Origin: Clostridiales bacterium
GTDB taxonomy: Bacteria > Bacillota > Clostridia > Oscillospirales > Oscillospiraceae
NCBI GenBank assembly: GCA_029008095.1
Contig: JAQXJB010000052.1
Coordinates: 186,001 to 250,000, forward strand
Length of the DNA: 64,000 nucleotides
Direction of reading: 5' to 3'
Shown here: positions 43,097-55,455 of the stretch, piece by piece
Layout of the letters: each line of letters starts with the position of its first letter
Position numbering within the stretch: position 1 is the stretch's first letter
The notes under the pieces: generated by a model
Databases searched by the model: none
What the model saw: only the letters and a program-made list of their open reading frames with translations
Told to the model about the DNA's origin: nothing
Position numbers and translations under genes: made by a program

Positions 43097-44231
43097 TACC
43101 GGCCACCTCCTCCGTCTTTTTCTTGCCGAATTTCTCTTTAAGGATAGCCGGCCATCTGGGAATACTTGTTACGAAATTGACCAGAGAAAATTCATATGTA
43201 CCGAAAATTCCCTTGGGTCTGAATACTATTACGATAATAAGGGCTATGGAGTAAACAAGCATGGGATAGGCAAATATCTGCTGGGCAAAATTCGGCAGAG
43301 CCTGGACCCACTTGCCGTTCTTGATGGTGTAGTTGAGCAGGAACATGCCCACCGCCGACACCGCGGAGCCGGTAAGGGAACCCATGCCGCCGACAACGAC
43401 CATGACCACAATAAAGGTGGAGTTTAGAATAGAACTGCTGGTGAAGGAGAATGAGCCGGTGGTAAGAGAGCTGTTGCAGCAGGCGAAGATAGCGCCCGCA
43501 ATACCGGAGAAAAATGCGCCCAGGGCGAAGGTGAGCACCTTATAATAGGACACGTTCACGCCGGATGCTCCGGCAGCGATCTCGTTATCGCGAATGGCCT
43601 TGATAGTGCGGCCATACTTGGAGCGGATAAAGGTGAACATAAGAGCCACACAGATAATCACAAGGAGTACCGGCAGCCAGAGATAATCGGTGAGCTGATG
43701 GAGGACAAAACCAAGTCCGTTCTGATATAGCGCAGAGGAAGCACTGCCGAGAGAAAGACCGTCCATGCCGCAGAAGGGCAGGTTATTGATAACGTTTACG
43801 ATTATCATACCGAAGCCGAGGGTAATAATGGCCAGATAGTCGCCCTTCAGTCTGAGGGCGGGAATGCCGACAATGAGGCCTACTATTGCCGAGAGTATGC
43901 CGGCGGCGACGATACAAATGACCAGCACGAGCATGAACTCAGGGCCGCTCTTTTCCGTATAGAAGCCGGCGCGCTGGAAAGCCAGGGATATCAGGGCAGC
44001 GGAATATGCGCCGATGGCCATAAAACCGCAGTGTCCCAAAGAAAGCTGTCCCAAAAAGCCCAGCACGAGGTTGAGGGAACAGGCAAGAATGATGAAATAG
44101 CAGCACTGCCAGATCATCGTGGATACCTTGGGCTGCATACCCAGCGAGCGGGCCATAACGGCAAAAACGACCAGAGCCACGCAGATGATAAAGTTGACGA
44201 TATAGCCGGTAAGAGTTTTTTTATTTGTCAT
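43089..44231 (-). CDS. livM: Branched-chain amino acid ABC transporter permease LivM
   Basis: 380-residue permease with about nine to ten hydrophobic segments. Family blocks GHCGFMAIGAYSAAL (about 68-82) and KSDYLAIITLGFG-like RLKGDYLAIITLGFGMI (about 127) and the cytoplasmic coupling region IKAIRDNEIAAGASGVNV (about 212). C-terminal 35 residues are basic and cytoplasmic. ATGA overlap with livH. Confidence 0.93.
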   Translation of the reverse strand: MTNKKTLTGYIVNFIICVALVVFAVMARSLGMQPKVSTMIWQCCYFIILACSLNLVLGFLGQLSLGHCGFMAIGAYSAALISLAFQRAGFYTEKSGPEFMLVLVICIVAAGILSAIVGLIVGIPALRLKGDYLAIITLGFGMIIVNVINNLPFCGMDGLSLGSASSALYQNGLGFVLHQLTDYLWLPVLLVIICVALMFTFIRSKYGRTIKAIRDNEIAAGASGVNVSYYKVLTFALGAFFSGIAGAIFACCNSSLTTGSFSFTSSSILNSTFIVVMVVVGGMGSLTGSAVSAVGMFLLNYTIKNGKWVQALPNFAQQIFAYPMLVYSIALIIVIVFRPKGIFGTYEFSLVNFVTSIPRWPAILKEKFGKKKTEEVAGNE

Positions 44232-45124
44232 ACCTTTTCACCTACATTCTTTCCGAGTATGCCGGTGGGCTTAACGAGCAGGACGATGATAAGTATCAGG
44301 AAAACGAATGCGCTGGCCAGCGAGGAGCTGATATAGGCGGAGCTGAAGGAATAAACGATGCCTATAACGAAGCCGCCGAGCATAGCGCCGGGCAAAGAGC
44401 CGATACCGCCCAGAACCGCCGCGATGAACGCGTAAAGACCAAGGGTGGAGCCCATAGTGTTTGTGACGGAGGGATACTGGGCAAGGTACATCAGTGCCGC
44501 CACACCTGCAAGACCCGCGCCGATTCCGAAGGTAGTGATAATGGTACGGTTAACGTTGATGCCCATGAGGGTGGCTGCCTGTTTATCTTCCGAGACGGCG
44601 CGCATGGCGCGGCCGGTCTTAGATTTCTGAGTAAAGGTGAAGAGCAGGACCATAACAACTGCGCTGACAACTATGGTAATGATAGTGACATAGCTGAGAG
44701 AAGCGCCTGCGATGCTGATGCCCTCATTGCCGAAAATGGAGTTGACAACTCTCGGGTTGGGGCCCATCGCCGGGATTGCCTGAGCAAGATTTTCAAGCAC
44801 GAGGCTGACGGATATGGCCGTGATAAGGGCCGTCATATTAGTGCCCTTCTTTCTTACCGGACGGTAAGCAATAAGCTCCGTAGCCATACCGATGACGGAG
44901 CAGATGACCACCGCGACAATAACAGCGAGCCAGCCTGGCATTCCCATTCTCTGAACGATGGGAACAACAAAGAAAAGGCTGTAGCCGCCAACCATGATAA
45001 AGTCGCCGTGGGCAAAGTTTATAAGCTTTATGATACCGTATACCATAGTATAGCCAAGGGCCACCAGGGCATAGATACTGCCGAGTCTTAAACCAGTAAA
45101 TAAAGCGGTGAGAAATGCGCTCAC
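44228..45124 (-). CDS. livH: Branched-chain amino acid ABC transporter permease LivH
   Basis: 298-residue permease, about eight hydrophobic segments. Motifs: GLRLGSIYALVALGYTMVYG (about 11-30), NFAHGDFIMVGGY (about 36), coupling loop RAVSEDKQAATLMGINVN (about 172). GTG start 45124 with GAGGGGGG six bases upstream. 250 bases separate it from livJ; that gap contains a strong hairpin and otherwise nothing coding. Confidence 0.93.
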   Translation of the reverse strand: MSAFLTALFTGLRLGSIYALVALGYTMVYGIIKLINFAHGDFIMVGGYSLFFVVPIVQRMGMPGWLAVIVAVVICSVIGMATELIAYRPVRKKGTNMTALITAISVSLVLENLAQAIPAMGPNPRVVNSIFGNEGISIAGASLSYVTIITIVVSAVVMVLLFTFTQKSKTGRAMRAVSEDKQAATLMGINVNRTIITTFGIGAGLAGVAALMYLAQYPSVTNTMGSTLGLYAFIAAVLGGIGSLPGAMLGGFVIGIVYSFSSAYISSSLASAFVFLILIIVLLVKPTGILGKNVGEKV

Positions 45125-45296
45125 AAGGTTCCCCCCTCTTGTAGTAACCGCTGATATACATCAGTGGTGCCTTGTGGTATTTGTGCGGCATATTTTTGAA
45201 ACGAAATACATTATCCGCGATAAAGCGCCTTTTTCTGCCGCAAAATTACGCGCAATTCGCTCGTGACAATCTAATCAACCTAATCAACGGTATTAG

Positions 45297-45343
45297 CACA
45301 TATTGGGAGGTATGGAAAAGCCCATACCTCCCATGTGTTTTTT
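45297..45343. terminator. Strong hairpin between livJ and livH
   Basis: CACATATTGGGAGGTATGG (45297-45315) pairs with CCATACCTCCCATGTG (45322-45337). The T run (45338-45343) is on the plus side, so for the livJ message it is an A-led stem without a following U tract, more suited to protecting the livJ 3' end than to full termination. This fits the usual excess of binding protein over permease. Confidence 0.6.
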
Positions 45344-45374
45344 ATTTTGTGGGAGTTATATTGAACTCCTGTCA

Positions 45375-46598
45375 TCAACCGATGGAAACGGTATCACGGA
45401 GCTGAGTGGTAACGGAAGTACCATCGTTGGTGAACTCGATGATGGCAGCACCCTTATTGGGAGTACCGGTAGCATCGAGAGAGAAGGTGCCGGTAACACC
45501 GGTGTAAACAACAGTCTGATCATCAAGAGCAGCCTTTACGGAAGCCGCATCAAAAGCGCCGGCCTTGGTGATAGCCTGAACCATCATGTAGGTAGCGTCA
45601 TAAGCGAGAGCCGCGAAAGCAGTGGGAACTTCATTGTTGTAAGCAGCGCCATAAGCGGTAACGAAGTTCTTAACAACGTCGGAGGTATCGGCGGAGTCAT
45701 AGTGATTGGTGAAGATTACATCGTAGAAGTACTCCTCAGTACCCTCGGAGATGCAGCCAAGAACGCCGTCATAACCGTCAGCGCCCATGATGATGCCGGT
45801 ATAGCCTGCGCGGCGGGCGGAGGGAACAAGGTAGGGACCTACGGTGCCGTAGTAGTAAGGAGCGAAAACGAAGTCTACGCCGGAATCAATAACAGACTGG
45901 AACTGGTTGGAGAAGTCGTTGGCCTCCATAGTATCGGTGGACTCGGCAACAACGATCTCAACGTTATTGGCTGCGCAGGCAGCGGAGAAGGAGTCATACA
46001 GACCCTTGGAATAGGTATCGGCGGCGCAGTATACAACGCCGACCTTGGTGTAGCCCTGCTGAGCAGCGTAAGCAGCGGCGATAGCGCCCTGGTTGGAGTC
46101 AGCATAGCAGGAACGGAACACATAGTCGCTGGTGGTAGTAACAGCATCAGCGGTAGAGGTGGGGGTGATCATTACAACGCCTGCGGTGTTGGCAGGAGAA
46201 GTGATAGCACTGGAGCAGGAGGAGATAACAGAGCCGATGATAAGCTCGATGCCGTTGCCGGTGAGTTCATTGAATGCGTTAAGGCACTCGGTGGGGTCGC
46301 CCTGGTCATCCTTCTGGGTAAGAGCAATGGTGTACTTGGTACCTGCGACGTCTATACCGCCAGCATTGTTGATCTCGTCAACGGCAAGCTTAATACCGTT
46401 TGCGACGGATACGCCGTAGGTGGATGCGGCGCCGGTAAGGCATCCGATAGCGCCGATGTTGATAACATTAGCGGTATTGGTGTTCTGCTGATTGTTTGTG
46501 CCTTTGTTGGCATTGTCATTGTTGTTACCATTAGAGCACGCAGCAAGGGCAAAAACCATGCAAAGAGCAAGCACAAGTGCAAGAATTCTCTTTTTCAT
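45375..46598 (-). CDS. livJ: Branched-chain amino acid ABC transporter substrate-binding lipoprotein LivJ
   Basis: 407 residues. Lipoprotein signal with lipobox LAAC (Cys21), an Asn-rich linker (about 24-43), then the periplasmic-binding type I fold: INIGAIGCLTGAASTYG (about 46), VDEINNAGGIDVAGTKY (about 73), QKDDQGDPTEC (about 95), and IGSVISSCSSAITSPA (about 120). Ligand is assumed to be Leu/Ile/Val from family and operon; related proteins bind other amides or amino acids. Good AGGAGAG ribosome site. Confidence 0.92.
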   Translation of the reverse strand: MKKRILALVLALCMVFALAACSNGNNNDNANKGTNNQQNTNTANVINIGAIGCLTGAASTYGVSVANGIKLAVDEINNAGGIDVAGTKYTIALTQKDDQGDPTECLNAFNELTGNGIELIIGSVISSCSSAITSPANTAGVVMITPTSTADAVTTTSDYVFRSCYADSNQGAIAAAYAAQQGYTKVGVVYCAADTYSKGLYDSFSAACAANNVEIVVAESTDTMEANDFSNQFQSVIDSGVDFVFAPYYYGTVGPYLVPSARRAGYTGIIMGADGYDGVLGCISEGTEEYFYDVIFTNHYDSADTSDVVKNFVTAYGAAYNNEVPTAFAALAYDATYMMVQAITKAGAFDAASVKAALDDQTVVYTGVTGTFSLDATGTPNKGAAIIEFTNDGTSVTTQLRDTVSIG

Positions 46599-46672
46599 AA
46601 ATTTCTCTCCTTTTAAAATATGTAATCCAAATCAAATCCGCCTACACTTCTTTGATTTAGATTAATGGTTGA

Positions 46673-46701
46673 ATTATAGTATTGTTGTTTTGCTGTGTCA
46701 A
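46673..46701 (-). promoter_or_regulatory. Consensus promoter of the liv operon
   Basis: Minus strand TTGACA (46696-46701), 17 bases, TATAAT (46673-46678): a perfect sigma-A consensus. Start near 46666; leader of about 67 bases. Such a strong promoter usually implies a repressor or attenuation elsewhere; none is visible. Confidence 0.9.
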
Positions 46702-46831
46702 TGACTTTTTCCGTTCTTTTTGGTACAAAAAAACGTTTTTATCGCAATTCACAATTTTCCCTGGCTGTTTCGCCCCATGTTTCGGCGTTTTTTGTGCAAT
46801 ATCCTGCCCGGTAAAGCATCGCCACAACGCC

Positions 46832-46861
46832 GCAGGGAGCGCCGTCATAAGCGCTCCCTGC
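46832..46861. repeat. 11-bp perfect inverted repeat upstream of the liv promoter
   Basis: GCAGGGAGCGC / GCGCTCCCTGC with an eight-base loop, in the gap between the liv promoter and the V-ATPase end. Without T run. Possible operator or 3' hairpin of the V-ATPase transcript. Confidence 0.5.
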
Positions 46862-46903
46862 GATAATATGGTAATTTCATTCACTAAAGGCTGTTTCTTA
46901 TAT

Positions 46904-46938
46904 ATTGCCGGCATTGGCAAATACCACATACCGGCAAT
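46904..46938 (-). terminator. Hairpin after the V-ATPase operon
   Basis: ATTGCCGGCAT / ATACCGGCAAT, 11-bp stem with one G-T pair and a 13-base loop, starting nine bases after the subunit D stop. The T run is poor. Confidence 0.55.
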
Positions 46939-46946
46939 ACATCAAT

Positions 46947-47597
46947 TTATTCGTATCCGTGCGCTTCCTGAAGAATGGTATCCTTCACCTTCATGAGGCG
47001 GGTAATATTTCCGCGCTCATTTTCCTCAAGCTTCATGGTGATATACTTTATGGTCGCCTGCATCTCCGGTATCATTACATATTCCAGAGCGTTTACGCGG
47101 CGGCGGGTCTTCTCTATCTCCTGGGCAAGAAGCTGCATGGTCTTCTCTACCCTCGCCAGCTCCAGCATATCGCTGAACGTCTGGGAAAGACTTCCGATCG
47201 CATCGTCCAGCTCACCGGATGTCATGGCATAGCCATAAGGATATATCTCAGAGGGGTCGTCGCTTCTGGTCTTGAAGCTGTACTCAGGCACTTCGACGCT
47301 CATCACGTTTTTCAGCTTCATATCCACTTCGACGCTCTGCTTTGGATACAGGAGAGCCTGCTCCAGCATCTCCGGGGACATAACCGCAGATGCCACTGAC
47401 ATGGCTGCCATCGCCTCTCCCAGGCCGGCCTCGACCTTCTGGCGCAGTTCCTTGTTCTGCTTGATTATCAGCATGAACTGGCGCATCAGTTCGTCGCGCT
47501 TATCCTTAAGAAGCTTATGGCCGCGGGTAGCAGTCTTCAGACGAGCCTTGGCGCGGTTGAGCTCCATTCTTGTAGGTTTTACATTTGTGGAAGCCAT
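46947..47597 (-). CDS. ntpD: V-type ATPase subunit D
   Basis: 216-residue coiled-coil central-stalk subunit. N-terminus VKPTRMELNRAKARLKTATRGHKLLKDKRDELMRQF-like block (about 6-40) is diagnostic of subunit D, and the C-terminal helix contains RRRVNALEYVMIPEMQATIKYI (about 163-184). Strong AAGGAGG site; last gene of the operon, 20 bases after subunit B. Confidence 0.96.
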   Translation of the reverse strand: MASTNVKPTRMELNRAKARLKTATRGHKLLKDKRDELMRQFMLIIKQNKELRQKVEAGLGEAMAAMSVASAVMSPEMLEQALLYPKQSVEVDMKLKNVMSVEVPEYSFKTRSDDPSEIYPYGYAMTSGELDDAIGSLSQTFSDMLELARVEKTMQLLAQEIEKTRRRVNALEYVMIPEMQATIKYITMKLEENERGNITRLMKVKDTILQEAHGYE

Positions 47598-47617
47598 CTT
47601 TCCGCCTCCTTACTGTT

Positions 47618-49006
47618 TTATTCCGCTTCCGCGTCCTTCTTGGGCAGGTATTTTTCGATATGCTCGGTCTTGATACGCTTCAGCTCAGACTTGGGAAGGA
47701 TGGACAGCAGTTCCCAGCCGATATCCAGAGTTTCCTGGATGCTGCGGTTCGTGTCCTGACCCTGTCCGATATATACCTTTTCAAACTCTTCCGCAAACTT
47801 CGCGTAGAGCTTATCGTTATCCGAGAGGGCGGCCTCGCCAAGAATGGTCATAAGCTCACGGGCGTCCTTACCGGCGGAATAAGCCGCAAACAGCTGGTTC
47901 ATCGTGCCGGAATGGTCCTCTCTGGTCTTGCCCTCGCCGATACCCTTGTCCTTCAGACGGGAGAGAGACGAGGAAACATCGATGGGAGGCAGGACGTTGC
48001 GGTGATAGAGGTCGCGGGAAAGGATTATCTGTCCCTCGGTGATGTAACCGGTGAGGTCTGGGATGGGATGAGTGATATCGTCCTCGGGCATGGTAAGGAT
48101 GGGTATCATGGTGATGGAGCCTTCCTTCCCTATCCGGCGGCCGGCGCGCTCATACATCGTGGCAAAGTCGGTATAGAGATATCCGGGATAGCCGCGTCTG
48201 CCGGGAACTTCCTTTCGAGCCGCGGAGATCTCACGCAGCGCCTCGGCGTAGTTGGTGATATCGGTGATGATAACAAGGACGTGCATACCCTTGTCAAATG
48301 CCAGATACTCGGCGGCGGTGAGAGCCATACGGGGAGTGGCGATACGCTCAACGGCTGGGTCGTTGGCGAGGTTGGTGAAGAGCACCGTTCTGTCGATAGC
48401 GCCCGTGCGCTTAAACTCCTGAACGAAGTATTCGGACTCCTCGAAGGTGATACCCACGGCGGCGAAAACAACGGCGAAAGGAGAATCCGTGCCGAGAACT
48501 CTCGCCTGACGGGCTATCTGGGCAGCCAGGTTCGCGTGAGGCAGACCGGAGCCGGAGAAGATGGGCAGCTTCTGGCCTCTTACGAGGGTATTCAGACCGT
48601 CGATGGCGGAGATGCCTGTCTGGATGAACTCGGAGGGATAGTTTCTTGCGGCAGGGTTCATGGGCAGGCCATTGATATCCATATACTTTTCAGGGAGTAT
48701 ATCGGGGCCGCCGTCAATGGGATTGCCCATGCCGTCAAAAACACGGCCGAGCATATCCTCGGAAACGCCCAGCTCAAGGCTGTGGCCCAGAAAGCGCACC
48801 TTGCTTTCGGCCAGGTTGATGCCGGTGGAGCTTTCAAAGAGCTGAACAACCGCCTTATCCTCGTTTACCTCGAGAACCTTGCAGCGTCTTTTTTCTCCAT
48901 TGGGCAGCTCTATTTCGGCGAGCTCATCGTAAGCAACGCCTTCTACGTTTCTGACGACCATAAGGGGGCCGTTGACTTCCTGTATGGTTTTATATTCCTT
49001 TATCAA
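47618..49006 (-). CDS. ntpB: V-type ATPase subunit B
   Basis: 462-residue non-catalytic nucleotide-binding subunit. [22 protein letters not shown] (about 153-174) replaces the Walker A loop, as in all B subunits, and [19 protein letters not shown] (about 240) is conserved. TTG start at 49006 overlaps the subunit A stop by four bases. Confidence 0.96.
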   Translation of the reverse strand: MIKEYKTIQEVNGPLMVVRNVEGVAYDELAEIELPNGEKRRCKVLEVNEDKAVVQLFESSTGINLAESKVRFLGHSLELGVSEDMLGRVFDGMGNPIDGGPDILPEKYMDINGLPMNPAARNYPSEFIQTGISAIDGLNTLVRGQKLPIFSGSGLPHANLAAQIARQARVLGTDSPFAVVFAAVGITFEESEYFVQEFKRTGAIDRTVLFTNLANDPAVERIATPRMALTAAEYLAFDKGMHVLVIITDITNYAEALREISAARKEVPGRRGYPGYLYTDFATMYERAGRRIGKEGSITMIPILTMPEDDITHPIPDLTGYITEGQIILSRDLYHRNVLPPIDVSSSLSRLKDKGIGEGKTREDHSGTMNQLFAAYSAGKDARELMTILGEAALSDNDKLYAKFAEEFEKVYIGQGQDTNRSIQETLDIGWELLSILPKSELKRIKTEHIEKYLPKKDAEAE

Positions 49007-50775
49007 TCCTGCTCGCCTCCCTCTGTTATCTTACTGATCTGGTCGATCATATCCATGCCTATCTTATCGTATTCATCAAGATAGCACTCTATGGGCACGG
49101 TCTTGGCGCGGGCAATGCGCTCCTTGGCCTCGATTCTTATAAGCTTATTGAAATCGGCTCCGTCCTCAATAGCCTTGCGGCAGAGCGAGTCATATGTGAG
49201 GATGAGCTCCAGCATACGAGCCTGTCTGACATACTCGGAATAGTTATCCACATCCACGAAAGCGTTCTGCTGGAGGAAGTCCTCGCGGATCATCTTGGCT
49301 GTCTCAAGGGTAAGACGGTCGCCCGCGGACAGAGAATCCTGACCGACCAGCTTGACTATCTCCTGCAGCTCAGACTCCTCGGTGAGCATGGTCATGGCCT
49401 TTTCGCGGTTCTCCATAAAGGTTTTTCCGAAATGCTTATCATACCACGGACGGAGATTATCCAGATACAGAGAATAGCTGTTGAGCCAGTTTATGGCCGG
49501 GAAGTGGCGGGCATGGGCAAGGCTGGAATCGAGACCCCAGAACACCTTGACTATACGCATGGTAGCCTGGGAAACAGGCTCGGAGGTATCGCCGCCGGGA
49601 GGGGAAACGGCGCCGATGGCGGTAAGAGTACCGCGGCGCTCCTCATTGCTGCTCATGCACTCCACGCAGCCGGCTCTTTCATAGAACTGAGCCAGACGGG
49701 AACCAAGGTAAGCCGGATAACCGTCCTCACCGGGCATCTCTTCAAGACGGCCGGACATCTCACGCAGAGCCTCGGCCCAGCGGGAAGTGGAGTCGGCTAT
49801 GATGGCTACATCGTAGCCCATGTCGCGGTAATACTCCGCGATGGTGATTCCGGTATATATGGACGCCTCGCGAGCCGCAACGGGCATATCGGAGGTATTC
49901 GCTATAAGCACGGTTCTCTTCATCAGGGACTCGCCGGAGCGGGGGTCCTGCAGTTCCGGGAACTCCATGAGAACATCGGTCATCTCGTTGCCGCGCTCAC
50001 CGCAGCCGATATATACCACAACGTCCACATCGGACCACTTTGCAAGAGCATGCTGAACGACGGTCTTACCGCTTCCGAAGGGACCGGGTACTGCGGCTGT
50101 TCCGCCCTTGGCGATGGGGAACATGGTATCGATAACGCGCTGTCCGCTGCAAAGAGGCACATCGGGCAGGGTCTTGCTCTTATAGGGTCTGTTCTTACGA
50201 ACCGGCCACTTCTGCATAAGAGTAAGCTCCTTGACCTCACCGGCAGCAGTTCTTATCTTAGCCACGGTATCGGTAACTGTATAGTTACCGCTATGGATCT
50301 CGATAAGCTCACCGGCTATGCCGTGGGGCACCATGATGCGGTGCAGCAGAGCGCTGGTCTCCTGTACGGTGCCGATAACGTCACCGCCGGAGAGCATGCT
50401 GCCGACGGCTGCAGTGGCCTTGAACTCCCAGAGCTTCTTTCTGTCGAGAGCAGGCACATCCACGCCTCTGGCCAAGGTCTCGCCCACCAGAGCTCTTATG
50501 CTCTCAAGAGGGCGCTGAATACCGTCATATATATTTTCCAGAATACCGGGTCCAAGCTCAACGGAAAGAGGCGCGCCTGTGGTGACGACCTCCGCTCCGG
50601 GGCCAAGTCCCGAGGTTTCCTCGTAAACCTGTATGGAAGCGCTGTCTCCGGTCATGTTGAGTATTTCACCCTTGAGCCTCTGTTCGCCGACCAGGACGAC
50701 GTCCGCCATATTGGCGTCAGCCATGCCCTCGGCAACAACAAGCGGGCCGGAAACCTTGACAATTCTTCCGCTCAT
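49003..50775 (-). CDS. ntpA: V-type ATPase catalytic subunit A
   Basis: 590 residues. Walker [18 protein letters not shown] (about 231-247), the non-homologous insert at about 110-190 typical of V/A-type A subunits, catalytic [15 protein letters not shown] (about 256) with the glutamate of GER, and [24 protein letters not shown] (about 330). Eighty-one bases after ntpF, the longest gap apart from repeat A. Confidence 0.97.
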   Translation of the reverse strand: MSGRIVKVSGPLVVAEGMADANMADVVLVGEQRLKGEILNMTGDSASIQVYEETSGLGPGAEVVTTGAPLSVELGPGILENIYDGIQRPLESIRALVGETLARGVDVPALDRKKLWEFKATAAVGSMLSGGDVIGTVQETSALLHRIMVPHGIAGELIEIHSGNYTVTDTVAKIRTAAGEVKELTLMQKWPVRKNRPYKSKTLPDVPLCSGQRVIDTMFPIAKGGTAAVPGPFGSGKTVVQHALAKWSDVDVVVYIGCGERGNEMTDVLMEFPELQDPRSGESLMKRTVLIANTSDMPVAAREASIYTGITIAEYYRDMGYDVAIIADSTSRWAEALREMSGRLEEMPGEDGYPAYLGSRLAQFYERAGCVECMSSNEERRGTLTAIGAVSPPGGDTSEPVSQATMRIVKVFWGLDSSLAHARHFPAINWLNSYSLYLDNLRPWYDKHFGKTFMENREKAMTMLTEESELQEIVKLVGQDSLSAGDRLTLETAKMIREDFLQQNAFVDVDNYSEYVRQARMLELILTYDSLCRKAIEDGADFNKLIRIEAKERIARAKTVPIECYLDEYDKIGMDMIDQISKITEGGEQD

Positions 50776-50856
50776 AAATTGACCAATCCTTTCTTTGCGG
50801 CAGCGGGAGACGAACCGATGCCTGTTTTTGCGGGCGTCAATACGCCGCAGGTTCTG

Positions 50857-51177
50857 TCACAGCACGCCTGAGCCGACCGCTCGCTCAACAGCCGACGTGA
50901 GCGCCGACATGCCGAGACCGAGAGTGCCGTTTTTAGACGGGATGAGTATAATGGCGGGAGTGACCTCGTCCTTATGCTTGTTTATCTCGTCCATAATACC
51001 GCCTGCAAGCTCCTCCGTGATATATATTATCGCGTATGTCTCCTTATCCTTTGCAAGGCGGCGAAGCAATGGTTTTGCTTCTTCACAGCTGTCTGCCGGA
51101 AACACGTCCAGCCCAAGGGCTTTGAAGCCGACGCTGCTGTCCTTATCGCCTATTACGGCGATCTTAAAGCCGTTCAT
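50857..51177 (-). CDS. ntpF: V-type ATPase subunit F
   Basis: 106-residue central-stalk subunit with the Rossmann-like pattern KIAVIGDKDSSVGFKALGLDVFPAD (5-29) and TYAIIYITEELA (about 47-58) typical of subunit F. The GGAGG ribosome site lies six bases upstream inside the end of intergenic element A. Confidence 0.93.
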   Translation of the reverse strand: MNGFKIAVIGDKDSSVGFKALGLDVFPADSCEEAKPLLRRLAKDKETYAIIYITEELAGGIMDEINKHKDEVTPAIILIPSKNGTLGLGMSALTSAVERAVGSGVL

Positions 51178-51180
51178 TCA

Positions 51181-51365
51181 AATCCTCCATTCCACCGCGT
51201 GACAGCTCATATTGATCCCCCGTTCCTCCGCTATGAGCGGCACAAATCAGAAACGAAATGCTCTCACGGCAAAAAGGGTGTGGATCATAGCCATCCTCTG
51301 CGGCTGCCGCGAAGCGGCGAGCAAATGGGCTTTTAATAAATACTATAGTGTGATTTTTTACACTA
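51181..51365 (-). repeat. Intergenic element, copy A (between ntpC and ntpF)
   Basis: 185-base element in an operon where genes normally abut. On the minus strand it opens with the TAGTGT/ACACTA hairpin that carries the ntpC stop codon, continues with TTATTAAAAGCCCAT, a GC-rich hairpin (GCCGC/GCGGC), GATGGC....ATCC, a 60-base block absent from copy B that includes GCCGCT/AGCGG, then GGGGGA, ATGA, GCGGT and ATGGAGGATT just before the ntpF ATG. One frame is open through most of it, but no start, homology or codon pattern supports a gene. See copy B at 30195-30327. Confidence 0.72.
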
Positions 51366-52364
51366 TATTCCCTCTCTAAGGCGCTGGCGGGTAAGCTCCG
51401 CCGGGATCCCGGCATACTGACCCGTCATGACAATGCGAATGGAATTTATCTCCGCCTCCACGGCACAGAGATATCCAATAAGAGGTTTCTCTCCGAAGGG
51501 CGCGAGCTTTGCGTCAGACATATAGGCGTTGAGAACCTCGTCACAGGTTTTCTCAAAGGAGGTTATCCTGCCGCCAGCGGCCGCGCTCTTTGCCTGCTCC
51601 ACGGCAGGTGCAAGAGGCGTATTGCCGAAAAGCTCCAGTGTGGACTCAGGATTCGTAAGCGCGCTGAGGATGTATATGAGCTTGACGCTGCCTCCCTCTA
51701 TCAGGGTGCGCTCTATGAAATCATCATCCTTTTTCATTCTGAAGGCTCGCACAAGGCTCTTAAGATTGGCACAATCCACAGACAGAGCCGCGTAGCCCTC
51801 GAAAAACGGACTGCCCGACGCCTTCGCCTCGGCGACAAACTCAGCGTAGTAGGCCTTATCAAGGACAAAGTCGGCCAGCTGCGGGTCGCCTGTTCTCGCC
51901 AGAACGTCCGCCGCCTGAGCTATTCCGTCGCCAAGAGCCTTCGGCAGGCTTCCCAGCTTATTTTCAAGGAAGCACTCGCTGATAACAGCAGCCGGAACGC
52001 GGCCCGCGCCGGAAAGCATTTTCTCCGCGTCCGCTCCCACCGCCGCGGCCTTTACCAGCGCCTTGGCGTTGTGATAATCGTATTTGATTCTGAATGCATC
52101 AACAAGCGCGGCGTTGGGCGCAAGCGAGCCCATATCGCCAAACGCTTCGTCCCGCCGGGCTGAAAGCAGAGCCTCCAATTGTTCCGCTCCGCAGTTATCA
52201 GGTATCTTCCAGCCGGCGTCCTCAAGGACCTTCAGAGCTTCCTCGGGGGAACGCGCCTCGAGCATTCGCTCAATGCGGTCTTTGCCTATGATATTGCTTT
52301 CCCTGGCGTGTATATAAGCGGAAAGGTAGAGATAATCCGTATCCTTGATTTTCTTTGCCGCCAA
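51363..52364 (-). CDS. ntpC: V-type ATPase subunit C
   Basis: 333-residue helical subunit that links the rotor ring to the central stalk. Pattern DYLYLSAYIHARESNI...RIERML (6-33) and a C-terminal AEINSIRIVMTGQYAGIPAELTRQRLREG (about 300-330) match the V-ATPase C/d family. Start is TTG 52364 with AGGGGG eight bases upstream; the longer reading runs back into ntpE. Its stop lies in element A. Confidence 0.92.
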   Translation of the reverse strand: MAAKKIKDTDYLYLSAYIHARESNIIGKDRIERMLEARSPEEALKVLEDAGWKIPDNCGAEQLEALLSARRDEAFGDMGSLAPNAALVDAFRIKYDYHNAKALVKAAAVGADAEKMLSGAGRVPAAVISECFLENKLGSLPKALGDGIAQAADVLARTGDPQLADFVLDKAYYAEFVAEAKASGSPFFEGYAALSVDCANLKSLVRAFRMKKDDDFIERTLIEGGSVKLIYILSALTNPESTLELFGNTPLAPAVEQAKSAAAGGRITSFEKTCDEVLNAYMSDAKLAPFGEKPLIGYLCAVEAEINSIRIVMTGQYAGIPAELTRQRLREGI

Positions 52365-52383
52365 AATACATACCCCCTTTTTC

Positions 52384-52983
52384 TCATTCAAAAAGCAGCT
52401 TTGCCACCTCGGCGGCAAGCTCGTTTTTGCGAAGCTCCATGAGCGTTTTAACACTGCAATTGGTTTCTATCCTGCCGTCTGAAAGGATGAGACCGGCCTC
52501 GATGCTCCTGCTTTCATCGGCGAGAGTAAGCTTAGCCTTTCTTCCCTCCGATGCGAGTATTTCATTGGCCTCAGAGACTACCTTCGCACCGTACTTCTCC
52601 CGGTCGGCAGCGGAAAAGACCAGCTTTTCCTCGCCGCTGCCCGAAGCGCGGACGGCAAGAGAAACGAGAAATTTTTCATATTCAGCATCGGGAAGGGAAA
52701 GCAGCTTCTTCTCCGCCCCGGCAAAAGCTTCAGCCACCATTTCCTGTTTCAGCTGCAGCATACGCTTTTTGGACTCGGTCTGGGCTGAGCCCTTGCGGAG
52801 CTCCACCCGGCGCTCAGCCTCCTGCTTTCCCTCGGCAACTATCTTCCAATAAGCGGCGTCGGCCTGCTCCTTATAGCCGGCGAGTATCTCCTCGCACTTT
52901 GCCTTGGTCTCCTCGGCAGCGGCGGCTATCTCAAGTTGGGCGTCGCTTTTGATGCGCTCGGTAATTTTTTCGATTCCGTTCAT
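52384..52983 (-). CDS. ntpE: V-type ATPase subunit E
   Basis: 199-residue peripheral-stalk subunit from ATG 52983. Residues 5-110 are a charged Ala/Glu/Lys coiled coil; the C-terminal part (about 118-195) is the globular domain with the GLILSDGRIETNCSVKTLMELRK segment. Fourteen bases after ntpK and 19 before ntpC. Confidence 0.9.
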   Translation of the reverse strand: MNGIEKITERIKSDAQLEIAAAAEETKAKCEEILAGYKEQADAAYWKIVAEGKQEAERRVELRKGSAQTESKKRMLQLKQEMVAEAFAGAEKKLLSLPDAEYEKFLVSLAVRASGSGEEKLVFSAADREKYGAKVVSEANEILASEGRKAKLTLADESRSIEAGLILSDGRIETNCSVKTLMELRKNELAAEVAKLLFE

Positions 52984-52997
52984 AAAATCATTCCCAA

Positions 52998-55454
<2,457 letters not shown>

Positions 55455-55455
<1 letters not shown>

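Noticed and set aside
46657..46929. 90-codon minus-strand frame between the V-ATPase operon and liv operon
   Set aside because: It begins inside a hairpin and overlaps the consensus liv promoter; no ribosome site or homology.
51164..51415. 83-codon minus-strand frame through intergenic element A
   Set aside because: The frame spans the end of ntpC, the whole element and the start of ntpF; copy B has lost the frame through indels while keeping the nucleotide blocks, so it is not under protein selection.
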